64,000 nt of DNA, taken from Corallococcus coralloides DSM 2259. GTDB taxonomy: Bacteria; Myxococcota; Myxococcia; Myxococcales; Myxococcaceae. The DNA lies in contig NC_017030.1 in the NCBI RefSeq assembly GCF_000255295.1, forward strand, positions 1,488,001 to 1,552,000, given 5' to 3'. Positions 18,069 to 28,031 of the stretch are shown piece after piece (position 1 is the stretch's first letter; each line of letters opens with the position of its first letter). A program made the position numbers and the translations under genes. The notes under the pieces were generated by a model. The model saw only the letters and a program-made list of their open reading frames with translations. It searched no databases and had not been told where the DNA came from.

Positions 18069-20804
18069 ATGACGGACAGTTTCGGCACCAAGGCCCAGCT
18101 CAAGGTGGGCTCGGCGACCTACGACTATTTCAGCCTGGCCACGCTGGCGAAGGCCCACCCGGCGGTCAACCGCCTCCCGTTCTCGCTGAAGGTCCTGCTG
18201 GAGAACCTGCTGCGCAACGAGGACGGCCGCGTCGTCAAGCGCGAGCACATCGAGAAGATGCTCGCCTGGGACCCCAAGGCGGCCCCGGAGACCGAGATCT
18301 CCTTCCACCCCGCGCGCGTGCTGCTCCAGGACTTCACCGGCGTGCCCGCCGTCGTGGACATGGCCGCCATGCGTGAGGCGCTCGCCGCCATGGGCGGTGA
18401 CCCCGCGAAGATCAACCCGCGCAACCCGGCGGACCTGGTCATCGACCACTCGGTGCAGATTGATTCGTTCGCCACCACCGCGGCCTTCAAGGAGAACGCG
18501 GAGCTGGAGTTCGAGCGCAACCGCGAGCGCTACGCCTTCCTGCGCTGGGGCCAGAGCGCGTTCAAGGGCTTTGGCGTGGTGCCGCCGGACATCGGCATCT
18601 GCCACCAGGTGAACCTGGAGTTCCTGGCGCAGGTGACGTTCCGTCAGGGCAACACCGTGTACCCGGACACGCTGGTGGGCACGGACAGCCACACCACGAT
18701 GATCAACGGCCTGGGCGTGGTGGGCTGGGGCGTGGGCGGCATCGAGGCGGAGGCGGCGCTGCTGGGCCAGCCCATCACGATGCTGATTCCCCAGGTGGTG
18801 GGCTTCAAGCTCACCGGCAAGCTGCCCGCCGGCGCCACGGCCACGGACCTGGTGCTCACCGTCACGCAGATGCTTCGCAAGAAGGGCGTGGTCGGCAAGT
18901 TCGTGGAGTTCTACGGCGAGGGCCTGAAGGGGCTGTCGCTGCCGGACCGCGCCACCATCGCCAACATGGCCCCGGAGTACGGCGCCACCATCGGCTTCTT
19001 CCCGGTGGACGAGGAGAGCTGCAACTACCTGCGCTTCACCGGCCGCCCGGATGACGTCGTGGCGCTGACGGAGGCGTACGCCAAGACGCAGGGCCTGTGG
19101 CTGGAGGCCGGCGCGCAGGACCCGCTCTTCAGCGACACGCTGGAGCTGGACCTGGCCGCCGTGGTGCCCAGCCTGGCGGGCCCCAAGCGTCCGCAGGACC
19201 GCGTGCCCCTGAAGGACATGAAGGCCGGGTACGAGAAGTCCCTGGTGGAGATGCTCGCCGCGGGCAAGAGCAAGGGCGAGGACGACGAGGGCCCCAAGGG
19301 CGGCGCCAAGGCCCCCGCGGCCCCGGTGCCCCCGGAGCGGCTGGCCCAGGCCGTCACCGTGAAGGCGGGCCGCCAGAGCTACCAGGTGGGCCACGGCGCG
19401 GTGGTCATCGCGTCCATCACCTCCTGCACCAACACGTCCAACCCGGCCGTGCTGGTGGCCGCGGGCATCCTGGCGAAGAAGGCCGTGGAGAAGGGCCTCA
19501 AGCCGCAGCCCTGGGTGAAGACGTCCCTGGCCCCGGGCAGCCGCGTGGTGACGGAGTACCTGCGCGACGCGGGCCTCCTGCCCTACCTGGAGGCCGTGGG
19601 CTTCCACGTCGTGGGCTACGGCTGCACCACCTGCATTGGCAACTCCGGCCCGCTGCCGGAGTCCGTGTCCAACGCGGTGGTGGAGGGCGACCTGGTGGTG
19701 GCGGCGGTGCTGTCCGGCAACCGCAACTTCGAAGGCCGCATCAACCCGCACGTGCGCATGAACTACCTGGCGAGCCCCCCGCTCGTGGTGGCGTACGCGC
19801 TGGCCGGTGAAGTGGGCCGCGACCTGGACAACGAGCCGCTGGGCACGGACCCCAACGGCCGCCCGGTGTTCCTCAAGGACATCTGGCCGTCCAACGAGGA
19901 GATCAAGGAGACCATCCGCACGGCCGTGAAGCCGGAGCAGTTCCGCAGCCAGTACGCGAACGCCATGGAGGGCGACACGCTCTGGCAGCAGCTGCAGGTG
20001 GGCAAGGGCTCCACGTTCAAGTGGGACGAGAAGTCCACCTACGTGCGCAAGCCGCCCTTCTTCGAGAACCTCCCGAAGGAGCCCAAGGCCGTTCAGGACA
20101 TCAAGGGCGCGCGCGTGCTGGCGCTGCTGGGTGACTCCGTCACGACGGACCACATCTCCCCGGCGGGCAACATCGCCAAGACGAGCCCCGCGGCGAAGTA
20201 CCTCATGGCGGAGGGCGTGGAGCCCAAGGACTTCAACTCCTACGGCGCGCGCCGCGGCAACCACGAGGTGATGGTGCGCGGCACCTTCGCCAACATCCGC
20301 CTGAAGAACCTGCTCGTCCCGGGCGTGGAGGGCGGCGTCACGGTGCACATCCCCACGCGTGAGCGGATGAGCATCTACGACGCGTCCATGAAGTACCAGG
20401 CGGACGGCACGCCCCTGGTGGTGCTGGCGGGCGCCGAGTACGGCACCGGCTCCAGCCGCGACTGGGCGGCCAAGGGCACGCAGCTGTTGGGCGTGAAGGC
20501 CGTCATCGCCAAGAGCTTCGAGCGCATCCACCGCTCCAACCTCGTGGGCATGGGCGTGCTGCCCCTGCAGTTCGAGGCGGGCCAGGACGCGCAGTCGCTG
20601 GGCCTCACCGGCCACGAGACGTTCGAGATCACCGGCGTCGCGGACGGCCTTGCGCCGCAGAAGAAGCTCACCGTGAAGGCCACGGGTGAGAAGGGGACCA
20701 TCGAGTTCACGGCGGTGTGCCGCATCGACACGCCCAACGAGCTCGACTACTACCGCAACGGCGGCATCCTCCAGTACGTGCTGCGCCAGCTCGCCAAGGC
20801 GTAA
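18069..20804 (+). CDS. acnA: aconitate hydratase A
   Basis: 911-residue TCA-cycle enzyme interconverting citrate and isocitrate through a [4Fe-4S] cluster. The cluster cysteines are C453 (in [10 protein letters not shown]) and C519/C522 (in [14 protein letters not shown]), with the same 66- and 3-residue spacing as E. coli AcnA. Other signatures are [36 protein letters not shown], and [16 protein letters not shown] in the swivelling domain. An insertion of about 25 Lys/Gly/Ala/Pro-rich residues ([14 protein letters not shown] and following) precedes the cluster region and is probably a surface loop. ATG 18069 gives the canonical N-terminus [11 protein letters not shown] strong hairpin terminator lies downstream. 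Confidence 0.98.
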   Translation: MTDSFGTKAQLKVGSATYDYFSLATLAKAHPAVNRLPFSLKVLLENLLRNEDGRVVKREHIEKMLAWDPKAAPETEISFHPARVLLQDFTGVPAVVDMAAMREALAAMGGDPAKINPRNPADLVIDHSVQIDSFATTAAFKENAELEFERNRERYAFLRWGQSAFKGFGVVPPDIGICHQVNLEFLAQVTFRQGNTVYPDTLVGTDSHTTMINGLGVVGWGVGGIEAEAALLGQPITMLIPQVVGFKLTGKLPAGATATDLVLTVTQMLRKKGVVGKFVEFYGEGLKGLSLPDRATIANMAPEYGATIGFFPVDEESCNYLRFTGRPDDVVALTEAYAKTQGLWLEAGAQDPLFSDTLELDLAAVVPSLAGPKRPQDRVPLKDMKAGYEKSLVEMLAAGKSKGEDDEGPKGGAKAPAAPVPPERLAQAVTVKAGRQSYQVGHGAVVIASITSCTNTSNPAVLVAAGILAKKAVEKGLKPQPWVKTSLAPGSRVVTEYLRDAGLLPYLEAVGFHVVGYGCTTCIGNSGPLPESVSNAVVEGDLVVAAVLSGNRNFEGRINPHVRMNYLASPPLVVAYALAGEVGRDLDNEPLGTDPNGRPVFLKDIWPSNEEIKETIRTAVKPEQFRSQYANAMEGDTLWQQLQVGKGSTFKWDEKSTYVRKPPFFENLPKEPKAVQDIKGARVLALLGDSVTTDHISPAGNIAKTSPAAKYLMAEGVEPKDFNSYGARRGNHEVMVRGTFANIRLKNLLVPGVEGGVTVHIPTRERMSIYDASMKYQADGTPLVVLAGAEYGTGSSRDWAAKGTQLLGVKAVIAKSFERIHRSNLVGMGVLPLQFEAGQDAQSLGLTGHETFEITGVADGLAPQKKLTVKATGEKGTIEFTAVCRIDTPNELDYYRNGGILQYVLRQLAKA

Positions 20805-20827
20805 AGGCGCGCGTCACGCTGGTTTCG

Positions 20828-20879
20828 CGGCCCGGCCGCCCTCGCTTCACGGGAGGGTCGCCGGGCCGTCGTCTTTCTT
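20828..20879. terminator. bidirectional terminator between acnA and HD gene
   Basis: Arms 20828-20836 and 20860-20868 pair perfectly over nine bases. A two-base internal loop and a further five-base stem (20839-20843 with 20853-20857) follow. A T-rich stretch lies after it on the plus strand. The genes on both sides point towards it. Confidence 0.75.
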
Positions 20880-20887
20880 GCCGCGGG

Positions 20888-21310
20888 CTACTCCGCGCGC
20901 AGGCGCGTCCAGGCGGCCACGTAGCGCGACAGGCGCTCGGCGTCCTTCGGTGTGACGTCCTTCAGCCGGCGCACGTCCATGTTGTCCTCCAGGTCCGCCA
21001 GCTTCACGCGGCGGGCCAGGGGGTGGGGACGCAGCCGTTCGATGAAGGCCTCGTAGCTTTCGCCCTCGCGCTTCGTCAGACAGTCCAGGGCGGACAGCAC
21101 GTCCTCCGGGTAGCCCAGGCCGCGCAGGCGCTCCAGCGAGTACGGCGTGTCCTCCACCACGTCGTGGAGGATGGCCACGGTGCGCTCCGCGTCGGTGGCC
21201 AGACGCAGCATCACCCGCATGGGGTGGAGGATGTAGGGCTGTCCTGCCTTGTCGCGCTGACCCTGGTGCGCGGCCACCGCCAGGGCGATGGCGTCTTCGA
21301 GCGTGGGCAT
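20888..21310 (-). CDS. small HD-domain (SpoT/MESH1-like) phosphohydrolase
   Basis: 140-residue stand-alone HD protein. Landmarks are AVAAHQGQRDKAGQPYILHPMRVM at the N-terminus (first metal His and HPxRV), TVAILHDVVEDT (the HD pair), YEAFIERLRPHPLARRVKLADLEDNMD and a C-terminal helix. This is the layout of the hydrolase half of RelA/SpoT and of single-domain small alarmone hydrolases. A role in degrading (p)ppGpp or a related nucleotide is likely but not proven. It is convergent with acnA. Confidence 0.85.
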   Translation of the reverse strand: MPTLEDAIALAVAAHQGQRDKAGQPYILHPMRVMLRLATDAERTVAILHDVVEDTPYSLERLRGLGYPEDVLSALDCLTKREGESYEAFIERLRPHPLARRVKLADLEDNMDVRRLKDVTPKDAERLSRYVAAWTRLRAE

Positions 21311-21341
21311 GGGCGCAAGCTTCGCACGCCCGGCGGACGGC

Positions 21342-21998
21342 TCAACGGTTGAGGTTGCCGGAGCCCGTGCCGCCCGCCGTCTGCGCCGTGTAGGCGTGGC
21401 CGCCGCCGTTGTACTGGAGGATGCCCTCCACCGCGAGCGCGCTGGGGTCCAGCTGGTTGCTGCTCCCCAGCCGCGGAATCATCGTCTCGCTGATGCAGAT
21501 GGCGCCCACCACCACCTGTTGATCATTGTCGCGGTTCCACTCCGGGGCGAGCGGCTTGAACTCGTCCTCGTTGTCCCGGACGTAGAGGTACACGTCGTCC
21601 TTGCCGTCGCCGTCCAGGTCCGCGAACAGCGCGGGGTTGACCGTCTTGATGGCCGTGCGGCCGGCGGCGGTGCGCGGGTTGGCGGGCGCGGTGTTGGTGG
21701 GCGAGGCGATGGGGTCGTAGGTGCCCGGCGTGCTCAGGAAGGTATTCCACTGGGCGTAGTTGCGGCCGAAGTAGCCGCGCGCCAGCTGCAGGCCGCTCTC
21801 CGCGCAGCCCTGCCGCTGGCCCGTGCGGCTGGAGGTCACGGCGCGCGTGCGCTCGCTGCTGGCGTAGGCCATCACGCCCGCCACCAGACCCAGGAGCACG
21901 GTGACGAGCAGCACGACGAGCAGCAGCGTGGCGCCGCGGGGGGAACGGGATGAAGCGCGTGGGGACATGGCGGAAGGCCTCACGGAGGACGGATTCAC
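21342..21998 (-). CDS. pilX: PilX-type minor pilin
   Basis: 218-residue type IV pilus minor subunit, last gene of the operon. The prepilin-like segment is RG-ATLLLVVLLVTVLLG; position 5 after the cleavage Gly is Leu instead of Glu, as is usual for PilX/GspK-type tip subunits. The globular part carries an EF-hand-like loop DLDGDGKDD (residues 127-135). A GTG start at 21998 overlaps the pilW stop (GTGA); an internal ATG at 21968 would give a shorter leader and cannot be excluded. The assignment is from position, N-terminus and length; the C-terminal domain itself is not conserved enough to recognise by eye. Confidence 0.82.
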   Translation of the reverse strand: MNPSSVRPSAMSPRASSRSPRGATLLLVVLLVTVLLGLVAGVMAYASSERTRAVTSSRTGQRQGCAESGLQLARGYFGRNYAQWNTFLSTPGTYDPIASPTNTAPANPRTAAGRTAIKTVNPALFADLDGDGKDDVYLYVRDNEDEFKPLAPEWNRDNDQQVVVGAICISETMIPRLGSSNQLDPSALAVEGILQYNGGGHAYTAQTAGGTGSGNLNR

Positions 21999-23110
21999 AG
22001 GCTGGCGGCGGCCAGGTTGGGCAGCTCCGCCCGGCGCGAGAAGAGGCTGCGGAAGTAGCCGTCCGCGGGGGCCGCGGCCGGGGTGTGGTTCTCCACCGCG
22101 ATGGGCAGGTCCTCGGACAGGACGGTCTGGTTCTGATTGTCACGCCGGGGCGAGCGGCCGGTGGCCACCACGCTGATGCGCACCGAGCGCAGGCCCGGCG
22201 TGTACTCGGGCTGGAGGCCGTGCTGGAAGTCGTAGCGGGTGGGGTCGCCCGTGTTGGTGGCGTCGATGCCGAACGTCACCTGGAAGTCCTCCACGAAGTC
22301 CTGCACCACCACCGGGTCGCCCATGTCCACGAAGGGGCGCCCCGACACGTCGCCGCCGGGGATGCCCTCCGCGCGCATCAGCGCCCTGCGGCCATTGCGC
22401 GCGTTCGTCCCGATGAAGAAGTGCAACAGCCGCACGGGGTACACCAGGTCGCCCTTCTGGAAGCCGCCCTTGTGGGGCGCGTTGGAGAAGCCCGACACGC
22501 CGCTCTCCAGGAAGTTCACCGTGGCCGTGGGCGGGGTGCTCGACACCGACGTCTGGGTGAGCAGCGCGGCGCTCTTCATGTTGCTGGCCACCAGCATGGG
22601 GTTGGCGGGCGCGGCGCCTGCGAACGTGCCCGCGCAGTTGACCTCCAGGGCGCCGGTGCCCGGCTTCACCACCGTCATCGCCGCGCCCGGCGCGCAGTCG
22701 CGGCCCAGGTAGTTGCGGTCCGGCACCACCAGCCACAGGTCGTCGCTGCCGTCCTCGCCCGGCTGGTTGCCCGTCGTGGTGGCGGCGAGCACGCCCGAGC
22801 CCGCGCCGTCACCGCCGAAGACGGGGTTGAGGCGCTGGGGGACTCCACCCGAGACGACCCAGAGGCCCTCGGACATGCCCGCGCCGGCCTGGCGCACCGC
22901 GGACAGCAGCGTCTCTCCCGCGAGCCGCGCGTGGTCGTGGCTGTCCGCCACGTGCTCCGTGTTGTGCACCACGCGCCCGCCCGCGAGCAGCAGGGCCGTG
23001 GCCGCCGCCAGGATGATGGTGGTGAGCGCCGCGGCCACCATCGTCTCCAGCAGCGTCATGCCGCGTGCGTGCGCCCGAGGCTTCGACCGGAGCTTCGACC
23101 GGATCCTCAT
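21995..23110 (-). CDS. pilW: PilW-type minor pilin
   Basis: 371-residue minor pilin. The leader ends in ARG and is followed by MTLLETMVAAALTTIILAAA, a textbook prepilin peptidase site (G^M-T-L-L-E, Glu at position 5) and hydrophobic helix. A large globular domain follows, with many Gly/Asn/Thr loops and the closing strand SVRISVVATGRSP typical of PilW proteins. ATG 23110 overlaps the pilV stop by four bases (ATGA) and its own TGA overlaps the next start. Together with PilV and PilX it should form the priming tip complex of the pilus under PilY1. Confidence 0.88.
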   Translation of the reverse strand: MRIRSKLRSKPRAHARGMTLLETMVAAALTTIILAAATALLLAGGRVVHNTEHVADSHDHARLAGETLLSAVRQAGAGMSEGLWVVSGGVPQRLNPVFGGDGAGSGVLAATTTGNQPGEDGSDDLWLVVPDRNYLGRDCAPGAAMTVVKPGTGALEVNCAGTFAGAAPANPMLVASNMKSAALLTQTSVSSTPPTATVNFLESGVSGFSNAPHKGGFQKGDLVYPVRLLHFFIGTNARNGRRALMRAEGIPGGDVSGRPFVDMGDPVVVQDFVEDFQVTFGIDATNTGDPTRYDFQHGLQPEYTPGLRSVRISVVATGRSPRRDNQNQTVLSEDLPIAVENHTPAAAPADGYFRSLFSRRAELPNLAAASL

Positions 23111-23706
23111 TGGACGAAGACCTCGCTGTGCACGATGGCGCGGTCCAGGCTGTCGCCCTTGCGGTACGCGCGCGTCCAGAAGGTGAAGGGCAGCGCCCCG
23201 GCGGGCACCATCGCCTGGGCCGCGGGCGGCAGGTCCTTGGGCAGCCCCTGCGTCACCAGGACCTCGCGGCAGTAGACGTCGCGGGGCAGCACCGTGTCCG
23301 GGGTGGTGGTGGTGCAGGGCGTGCCGGCGGGCACGTCCAGCGCGGGCTCCACCTGGCCGGTGGGGCGCACGCGGAAGTACGCGCCGGTGCCGATGTCGCC
23401 CGCCTGCGGCGCGCTGGGGTCCAGCACCCAGGGCGCCGTGGCCAGTTCCACCTCCGGCGGGAAGAGGGCGGGCCGGGGGATGGCCTGGTTGGCCAGGTCC
23501 ATCTTGGACGCGAGCCACAGCCGCTGCACGCGCGCCTCCAGCAGCATGCGCCGGCCCTGGAGCACCTGGCCGTCCTTCACGTCGCGGGTGGCGGCCACCA
23601 TGCCCATCACGGCGCCCACGGCGGCCAGCGCCAGGACGCACATGGCGATGAGCACCTCCAACAGGCCGCTGCCGCGCCGGGCGGCGGAAGAGGGAAGGGC
23701 TCTCAT
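23107..23706 (-). CDS. pilV: PilV-type minor pilin
   Basis: 199-residue minor pilin. The N-terminus has RRG-SGLLEVLIAMCVLALAAVG: processing Gly, Glu at position 5 and a membrane helix. Next comes DGQVLQGRRMLLEARVQRLW, the amphipathic continuation of the pilin helix. ATG 23706 overlaps the pilY1 stop and its TGA overlaps pilW, both by four bases. The globular domain is small, with a few cysteines (GTPCTTTTPD, DVYCREVLV) that could form a disulphide. The PilV name is based on size, leader and place in the operon. Confidence 0.84.
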   Translation of the reverse strand: MRALPSSAARRGSGLLEVLIAMCVLALAAVGAVMGMVAATRDVKDGQVLQGRRMLLEARVQRLWLASKMDLANQAIPRPALFPPEVELATAPWVLDPSAPQAGDIGTGAYFRVRPTGQVEPALDVPAGTPCTTTTPDTVLPRDVYCREVLVTQGLPKDLPPAAQAMVPAGALPFTFWTRAYRKGDSLDRAIVHSEVFVQ

Positions 23707-26700
23707 TCGAGGAACCTCTGGCTCCAGTTGAGGAGCTGGTAGAGCACGCCGTTGTTGCCGGCCACGGAGTCCTTCGCGTTGGGGCTGGAGGCGCCGGTGG
23801 GGGTCGCGTTGTCGATGCGCGTGACGCGCAGGGCGCTCACCTCCGCGCCCACCACGTAGTCCGTGGACCCGCCGCCGTTGTCGCGGTGGTAGACGGCCAC
23901 GCCGCCGTAGTTGGCCAGCGTCGCGCCGCTCATGGGCTGGATGCCCGCCTGCGTGGCCGCCGTGTTGCCCAGGTCGATGCTGTAGGTGTGGCCGCCCACG
24001 GACGCGCTCAGCAGCATGGGGTCGTTCACGGACTCCTCCGCGGTGCTGAAGTACGCGGTGCGCCCGGCGAGGGTGATGTTGCCGTAGACGTGCTCGGGGG
24101 CGGGGAAGACGAGCGGGAAGGGCGAGGGCTCCTGGAGCACGCCGTAGGTGGTCGCCTCCGTGTTGGCCAGGTTCGCGTTGATGGTCGAGCCGTCCAGCCG
24201 CTTGCCGTCCATGCCCAGGGGCAGCCGGAGCTCCGCGTCCAGCAGCAGCGCGTGGAAGCGGCCTCCCACCGTGTCCGGCACCCAGTCCATGCCGGCGGTG
24301 CCCACCAGGGCCACCACCTTGCCCTTGAACTGGCCGAAGGCGGAGGTGTTCGTCGCGTCGAGCGGAATGCGCGCCAGGCCCACGTTGGTGCTGATGGGCT
24401 GGCTGGTGACGGGCAGCCCGCCGATGTTCATCGCCGTGTACTTGCAGGGCGAGGCTTCCGAGCACGCGGGGCCCGTGCGCGCCACGTTGATGTTCATGCC
24501 GGTGGACGCGTCCAGCTCCCAGAGCCGGCCCTCCATGTCACCCACGTAGAGGCGCGCGGCGCCGCTCGAGTCCTGCGACACGGTGGGCGCGGCGGGCGCG
24601 CTGTTGTCCACGCTGCTGGTATAGGCCTGCTGCCACTGCCACAGCTTCTGGCCGTTGGCCACGTCGATGGCGAACACCTGCACGCCCTTGGCGGGAGAGC
24701 CGGGAGAGCCCGTCACCGGCAGCGCGCCGGAGCTGCTGGAGGCGACGAAGACGGCGTACACGGGCTCCATGCCCAGCCGGCCCACGCCCACGGACAGCCC
24801 GCGCGAGCCGCCCAGGCCGCTGTAGTCATAGAGGCCGCTCGGCTGACGGCCGGGGTCCGAGCGCGGCGGCAGGAGGAAGAGGCTCGAGTCCTCGTCCCAG
24901 CTGTACGTCCAGTCCAGGCCGCCCTGGCCCTTGTCCGCCAGCGCCACCGCGGAGTTCGGCGCGCTGGCGGTGGCGTAGTGGCTGCCCACCAGGTGCCACA
25001 GCAGCACGGGCTTGAGCGGGTTGGTCACGTCCAGGGCGAACAGGTCGCGCCCCGTCTGGCCCACGTTGGCGACGAGCACGGTGTGCCACTCGCGGCGGCC
25101 GGTGCCCACGAAGTCCGCGAACACGTCGAAGACGGCGGGCGCGCTGTTCACCCGCGCGGTGTTGTTGCGCAGGCCCGCAAGCTGCGTGGCCGGCAGGAAG
25201 CTCCAGAGCTCCGTGCCCGGCGGGGGCGTGGTGCCGGTGCGGAAGCGCTGGGCGAAGTCCGTCTTGAAGCGCGCGCTGGCGTCCGGGTTGGGGAAGCTCA
25301 GGTTCTGCGCGGGGCCGTCATAGCGCGCGCCGCCGGAGACGTAGAAGGCGTGCACCTGGCCGTCCAGGCCCGCCGCGTAGGCCACCGTGGGCCGGGGGGC
25401 GTTGGCGTCCGGGATGTGGGGGCTGGCCGTCACCACCACGGGCGACGAGTGGATGAAGCCGCCCAGGTGCGCCTTGTTGTCCGCGTCGTCGTTGTTGCAC
25501 TGGGTGATGGAGGGCTCGAGGATGGGCGTCTCGTTGGCGCCGTCGCGGCGGGACTCCGTGGCGTAGCAGTAGCCGCGCACCCGCTGGAGCATCATCGCCA
25601 CCGCGTTGAAGTCCACGTACAGCTGCGTCTTGTTGATGAGCTCGTTGGTGAGGCCGAAGTCGGCCCCGCCCAGCTGCGGCGAGTACTGCGTCGCCTGCTG
25701 CAGGTCGCAGACGCCGTCCGGGCCCCTCACGAAGTCGTAGCGGAAGCCGCCGTCACGCGTCGTGGCGCGGCCGAGCTTCAGCACGTCCACGCAGCCGGGA
25801 TTGGGGGCCGAGCCGTAGTTGCGGTTGATGCGCGTGCCGGAGACCTCTTCCGGCTGCCAGCCCACCTGCATCACCCCGTGCGGCGCGGTGCGGCCGGCGC
25901 CCAGCGACGGGTTCACCGTCACCTCGCCGCCGAAGTAGGTGAAGAGGTTGCGGTCGCCGGGCGCGGGCATGCGCGCGTCCGCGTTCCACAGCGTGCCGTC
26001 CGACAGCGAGTTCTCCCCCGTGGACAGCGCATCCCCGCCAATGAGCGAGTGCGCGCGCAGCGTGCCCGGGTAGTAGGGGAACACCCAGTGCGAGCCCTGC
26101 GCGGGCGTGTACGTGTCCGCGCCGGGCGGGTAGCCCGTCACGGCGTTGTAGGACGTCTTGAACAAGAGGGCGCGCGAGCCGTTGGTGTCGCTGCCGTTGG
26201 TGTCGTCCAGCGCGACGGGCGCGGACACGGTGCGCTCGCTCTGCAGCGGTTCGCTTCCCAGGTTGAGCAGCGTGTTGAGCACGATGCGCGTGCCCGCGAC
26301 GCTGTCCTTGAAGTCATGGCCCGCCAGGTAGACGATGGTCGCCTTCTGTGGATCATTGTCCTTCTGGTTGAAGGAGAAGAAGTCGTTGCCGCGAAGGGGG
26401 ACCGCCGCCACGTGCACGGGGTTGTCGTACTGGTTGCCCGCGGCGTAGTTCACCCAGCTCACCGCCAGCCGCCGCACGCCGTTCTTGAAGGTCGTCCGGT
26501 AGTTCTCCGTCTCGCCCGCCACGTTGTTGAAGCGGAAGTCACCCAGCTGGGAGAAGGGGTCGCCCGGGTTGGGGTAGAGGATGCAGGCGGGCCGGGGCGA
26601 GGACTCGTTCATGTAGTCCGGGTCCGTGCAGTTGCGGCCGTCCCAGTTCTTGCCGCTGTTGCCGAGCTTGTTCTTCTCGAAGGTGCCCTCGCCCTGGAAG

Positions 26701-28010
26701 CGCGTGGAGGGCACCAGCCCTCCGCCCACCTTGTCGGTGTGCTCGTAGGACCAGATGCTGGTGCACTCGGCGAACAGGCCGTTGCCGCGCTGGTTGGTGA
26801 AGTAGGCGATGTTGTTGAGGACGTTCTCCGCCTGGTTGCCGGCGCCGTCGCCGTTGGCGCTGTACTCGGCGCGGGTGCTGTCGCCAATCTGCCAGTGCGG
26901 CGCCCAGAACACGCGGTAGCGCGGGCGCTGGGTGGCGGGGTCCACGGCGTTGAGCAGGCCGTTGGGGAACGCCGCGGTGGAGATGAGGTCCGCGTTGGCG
27001 TGGAGCGCGTCGTAGATGAGGCCGGGCTGCCCGCCGTTGAGGGTGCAGCCGCTGGTGGTGCCCTGCGGGCAGCCGCCCGCGCCCGGGAAGTCCAGGCCCG
27101 CGTTGCGCAGGTAGTCGTCCAGCATGCCGCCCTTCACGAAGGACTGGTCCGTCGCGTTGTCGTCGTCCAGGTCCAGCAGGGCGATCTTCGGGGGCACGCG
27201 GTTCAACCGCCGGCCAATGGGCGCGTTGAACTCGATGGTGGCCTGGTGCATGCGCACGTAGAAGCAGTTCTTGCCGTTGCTGAACGTGTTGCAGTTGCAC
27301 GTCGTGCGGAACTTGTTCGGCGCGTCCGCCCCGGCGGAGGAGTTCAGGAAGTCGAGCGCGTTCTTCGCGTCCTTCGCGTCGATGATGAACGCGCCGCCCA
27401 TGTACTGGACGTCGCGGAAGCCGCTGGCGGTGTTGAGCGCCGTGGCCGTGAAGTTCGGCCGCGCCTGGGTCGTGCTGGTGGTGAAGTTGTCGATGTTCCC
27501 TTCGGGGAACAGGCCGCTCGCGGGCAGCGCCTGCAGCGGCGGCACCGGCACGACGGGCGCCGCGTCCGCGCGGGAGATGTGGAAGTCGCAGCCGTCATTC
27601 CAGCTGGGGTCGTTCCACTGGCCGTTGTGCGGCAGGGGCGGCAGGTGCTTGTTGGTGGGCACGCAGCGGTTGGGGGACCGCTTCGTATCGTCGATGGCCA
27701 GGTACACCGTCACCGGGTGGTTGGCGTTGAAGCCGCCCGCCTCGTTGGACTGCAACAGGCGCCACACCAGGCCGTAGGCCGACAGGCTTCCACAGCCCTG
27801 CTGGAAGGTGGCCTGCTCCGGGATGATGAGCGCGCCCTGGCTGAAGGTGACGATGTCCGTCGCGGACGCCGGCAGCGCCGTCAGCAGCGCCAGGCCCAGC
27901 AGGATTCGCCGCGCCGCGGAAATTCTGGGGGAGATGGGGGCCAAGGGTTCACCGGGGGTTGGGGACCGACTGACCCCCTCGGGGTCGGGGGCTACCCTTG
28001 GCTTGTGCAC
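23703..28010 (-). CDS. pilY1: PilY1-type pilus tip adhesin
   Basis: 1435-residue secreted tip protein, first gene of the operon. A signal peptide runs from about residue 31 (SAARRILLGLALLTALPASA). The N-terminal two-thirds is large and Asn/Gly-rich, with cysteine clusters such as RTTCNCNTFSNGKNCFYV. A nine-residue loop DLDDDNATD (residues 280-288) matches the EF-hand-like DxDxDNxxD calcium site described for PilY1 proteins. The C-terminal part (about 860-1330) contains the PilY1 propeller, for example TVAYAAGLDGQVHAFYV, DLFALDVTNPLKPVLLWHL and ARLYVGDMEGRLWELD. In pseudomonads calcium binding tunes pilus retraction. The start is taken as GTG 28010; internal GTG/TTG codons before the signal peptide are also possible, since no good ribosome site is seen. 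Confidence 0.9.
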   Translation of the reverse strand: MHKPRVAPDPEGVSRSPTPGEPLAPISPRISAARRILLGLALLTALPASATDIVTFSQGALIIPEQATFQQGCGSLSAYGLVWRLLQSNEAGGFNANHPVTVYLAIDDTKRSPNRCVPTNKHLPPLPHNGQWNDPSWNDGCDFHISRADAAPVVPVPPLQALPASGLFPEGNIDNFTTSTTQARPNFTATALNTASGFRDVQYMGGAFIIDAKDAKNALDFLNSSAGADAPNKFRTTCNCNTFSNGKNCFYVRMHQATIEFNAPIGRRLNRVPPKIALLDLDDDNATDQSFVKGGMLDDYLRNAGLDFPGAGGCPQGTTSGCTLNGGQPGLIYDALHANADLISTAAFPNGLLNAVDPATQRPRYRVFWAPHWQIGDSTRAEYSANGDGAGNQAENVLNNIAYFTNQRGNGLFAECTSIWSYEHTDKVGGGLVPSTRFQGEGTFEKNKLGNSGKNWDGRNCTDPDYMNESSPRPACILYPNPGDPFSQLGDFRFNNVAGETENYRTTFKNGVRRLAVSWVNYAAGNQYDNPVHVAAVPLRGNDFFSFNQKDNDPQKATIVYLAGHDFKDSVAGTRIVLNTLLNLGSEPLQSERTVSAPVALDDTNGSDTNGSRALLFKTSYNAVTGYPPGADTYTPAQGSHWVFPYYPGTLRAHSLIGGDALSTGENSLSDGTLWNADARMPAPGDRNLFTYFGGEVTVNPSLGAGRTAPHGVMQVGWQPEEVSGTRINRNYGSAPNPGCVDVLKLGRATTRDGGFRYDFVRGPDGVCDLQQATQYSPQLGGADFGLTNELINKTQLYVDFNAVAMMLQRVRGYCYATESRRDGANETPILEPSITQCNNDDADNKAHLGGFIHSSPVVVTASPHIPDANAPRPTVAYAAGLDGQVHAFYVSGGARYDGPAQNLSFPNPDASARFKTDFAQRFRTGTTPPPGTELWSFLPATQLAGLRNNTARVNSAPAVFDVFADFVGTGRREWHTVLVANVGQTGRDLFALDVTNPLKPVLLWHLVGSHYATASAPNSAVALADKGQGGLDWTYSWDEDSSLFLLPPRSDPGRQPSGLYDYSGLGGSRGLSVGVGRLGMEPVYAVFVASSSSGALPVTGSPGSPAKGVQVFAIDVANGQKLWQWQQAYTSSVDNSAPAAPTVSQDSSGAARLYVGDMEGRLWELDASTGMNINVARTGPACSEASPCKYTAMNIGGLPVTSQPISTNVGLARIPLDATNTSAFGQFKGKVVALVGTAGMDWVPDTVGGRFHALLLDAELRLPLGMDGKRLDGSTINANLANTEATTYGVLQEPSPFPLVFPAPEHVYGNITLAGRTAYFSTAEESVNDPMLLSASVGGHTYSIDLGNTAATQAGIQPMSGATLANYGGVAVYHRDNGGGSTDYVVGAEVSALRVTRIDNATPTGASSPNAKDSVAGNNGVLYQLLNWSQRFLE

Positions 28011-28031
28011 GCCGTGTGCCCCGGCGTGGGG

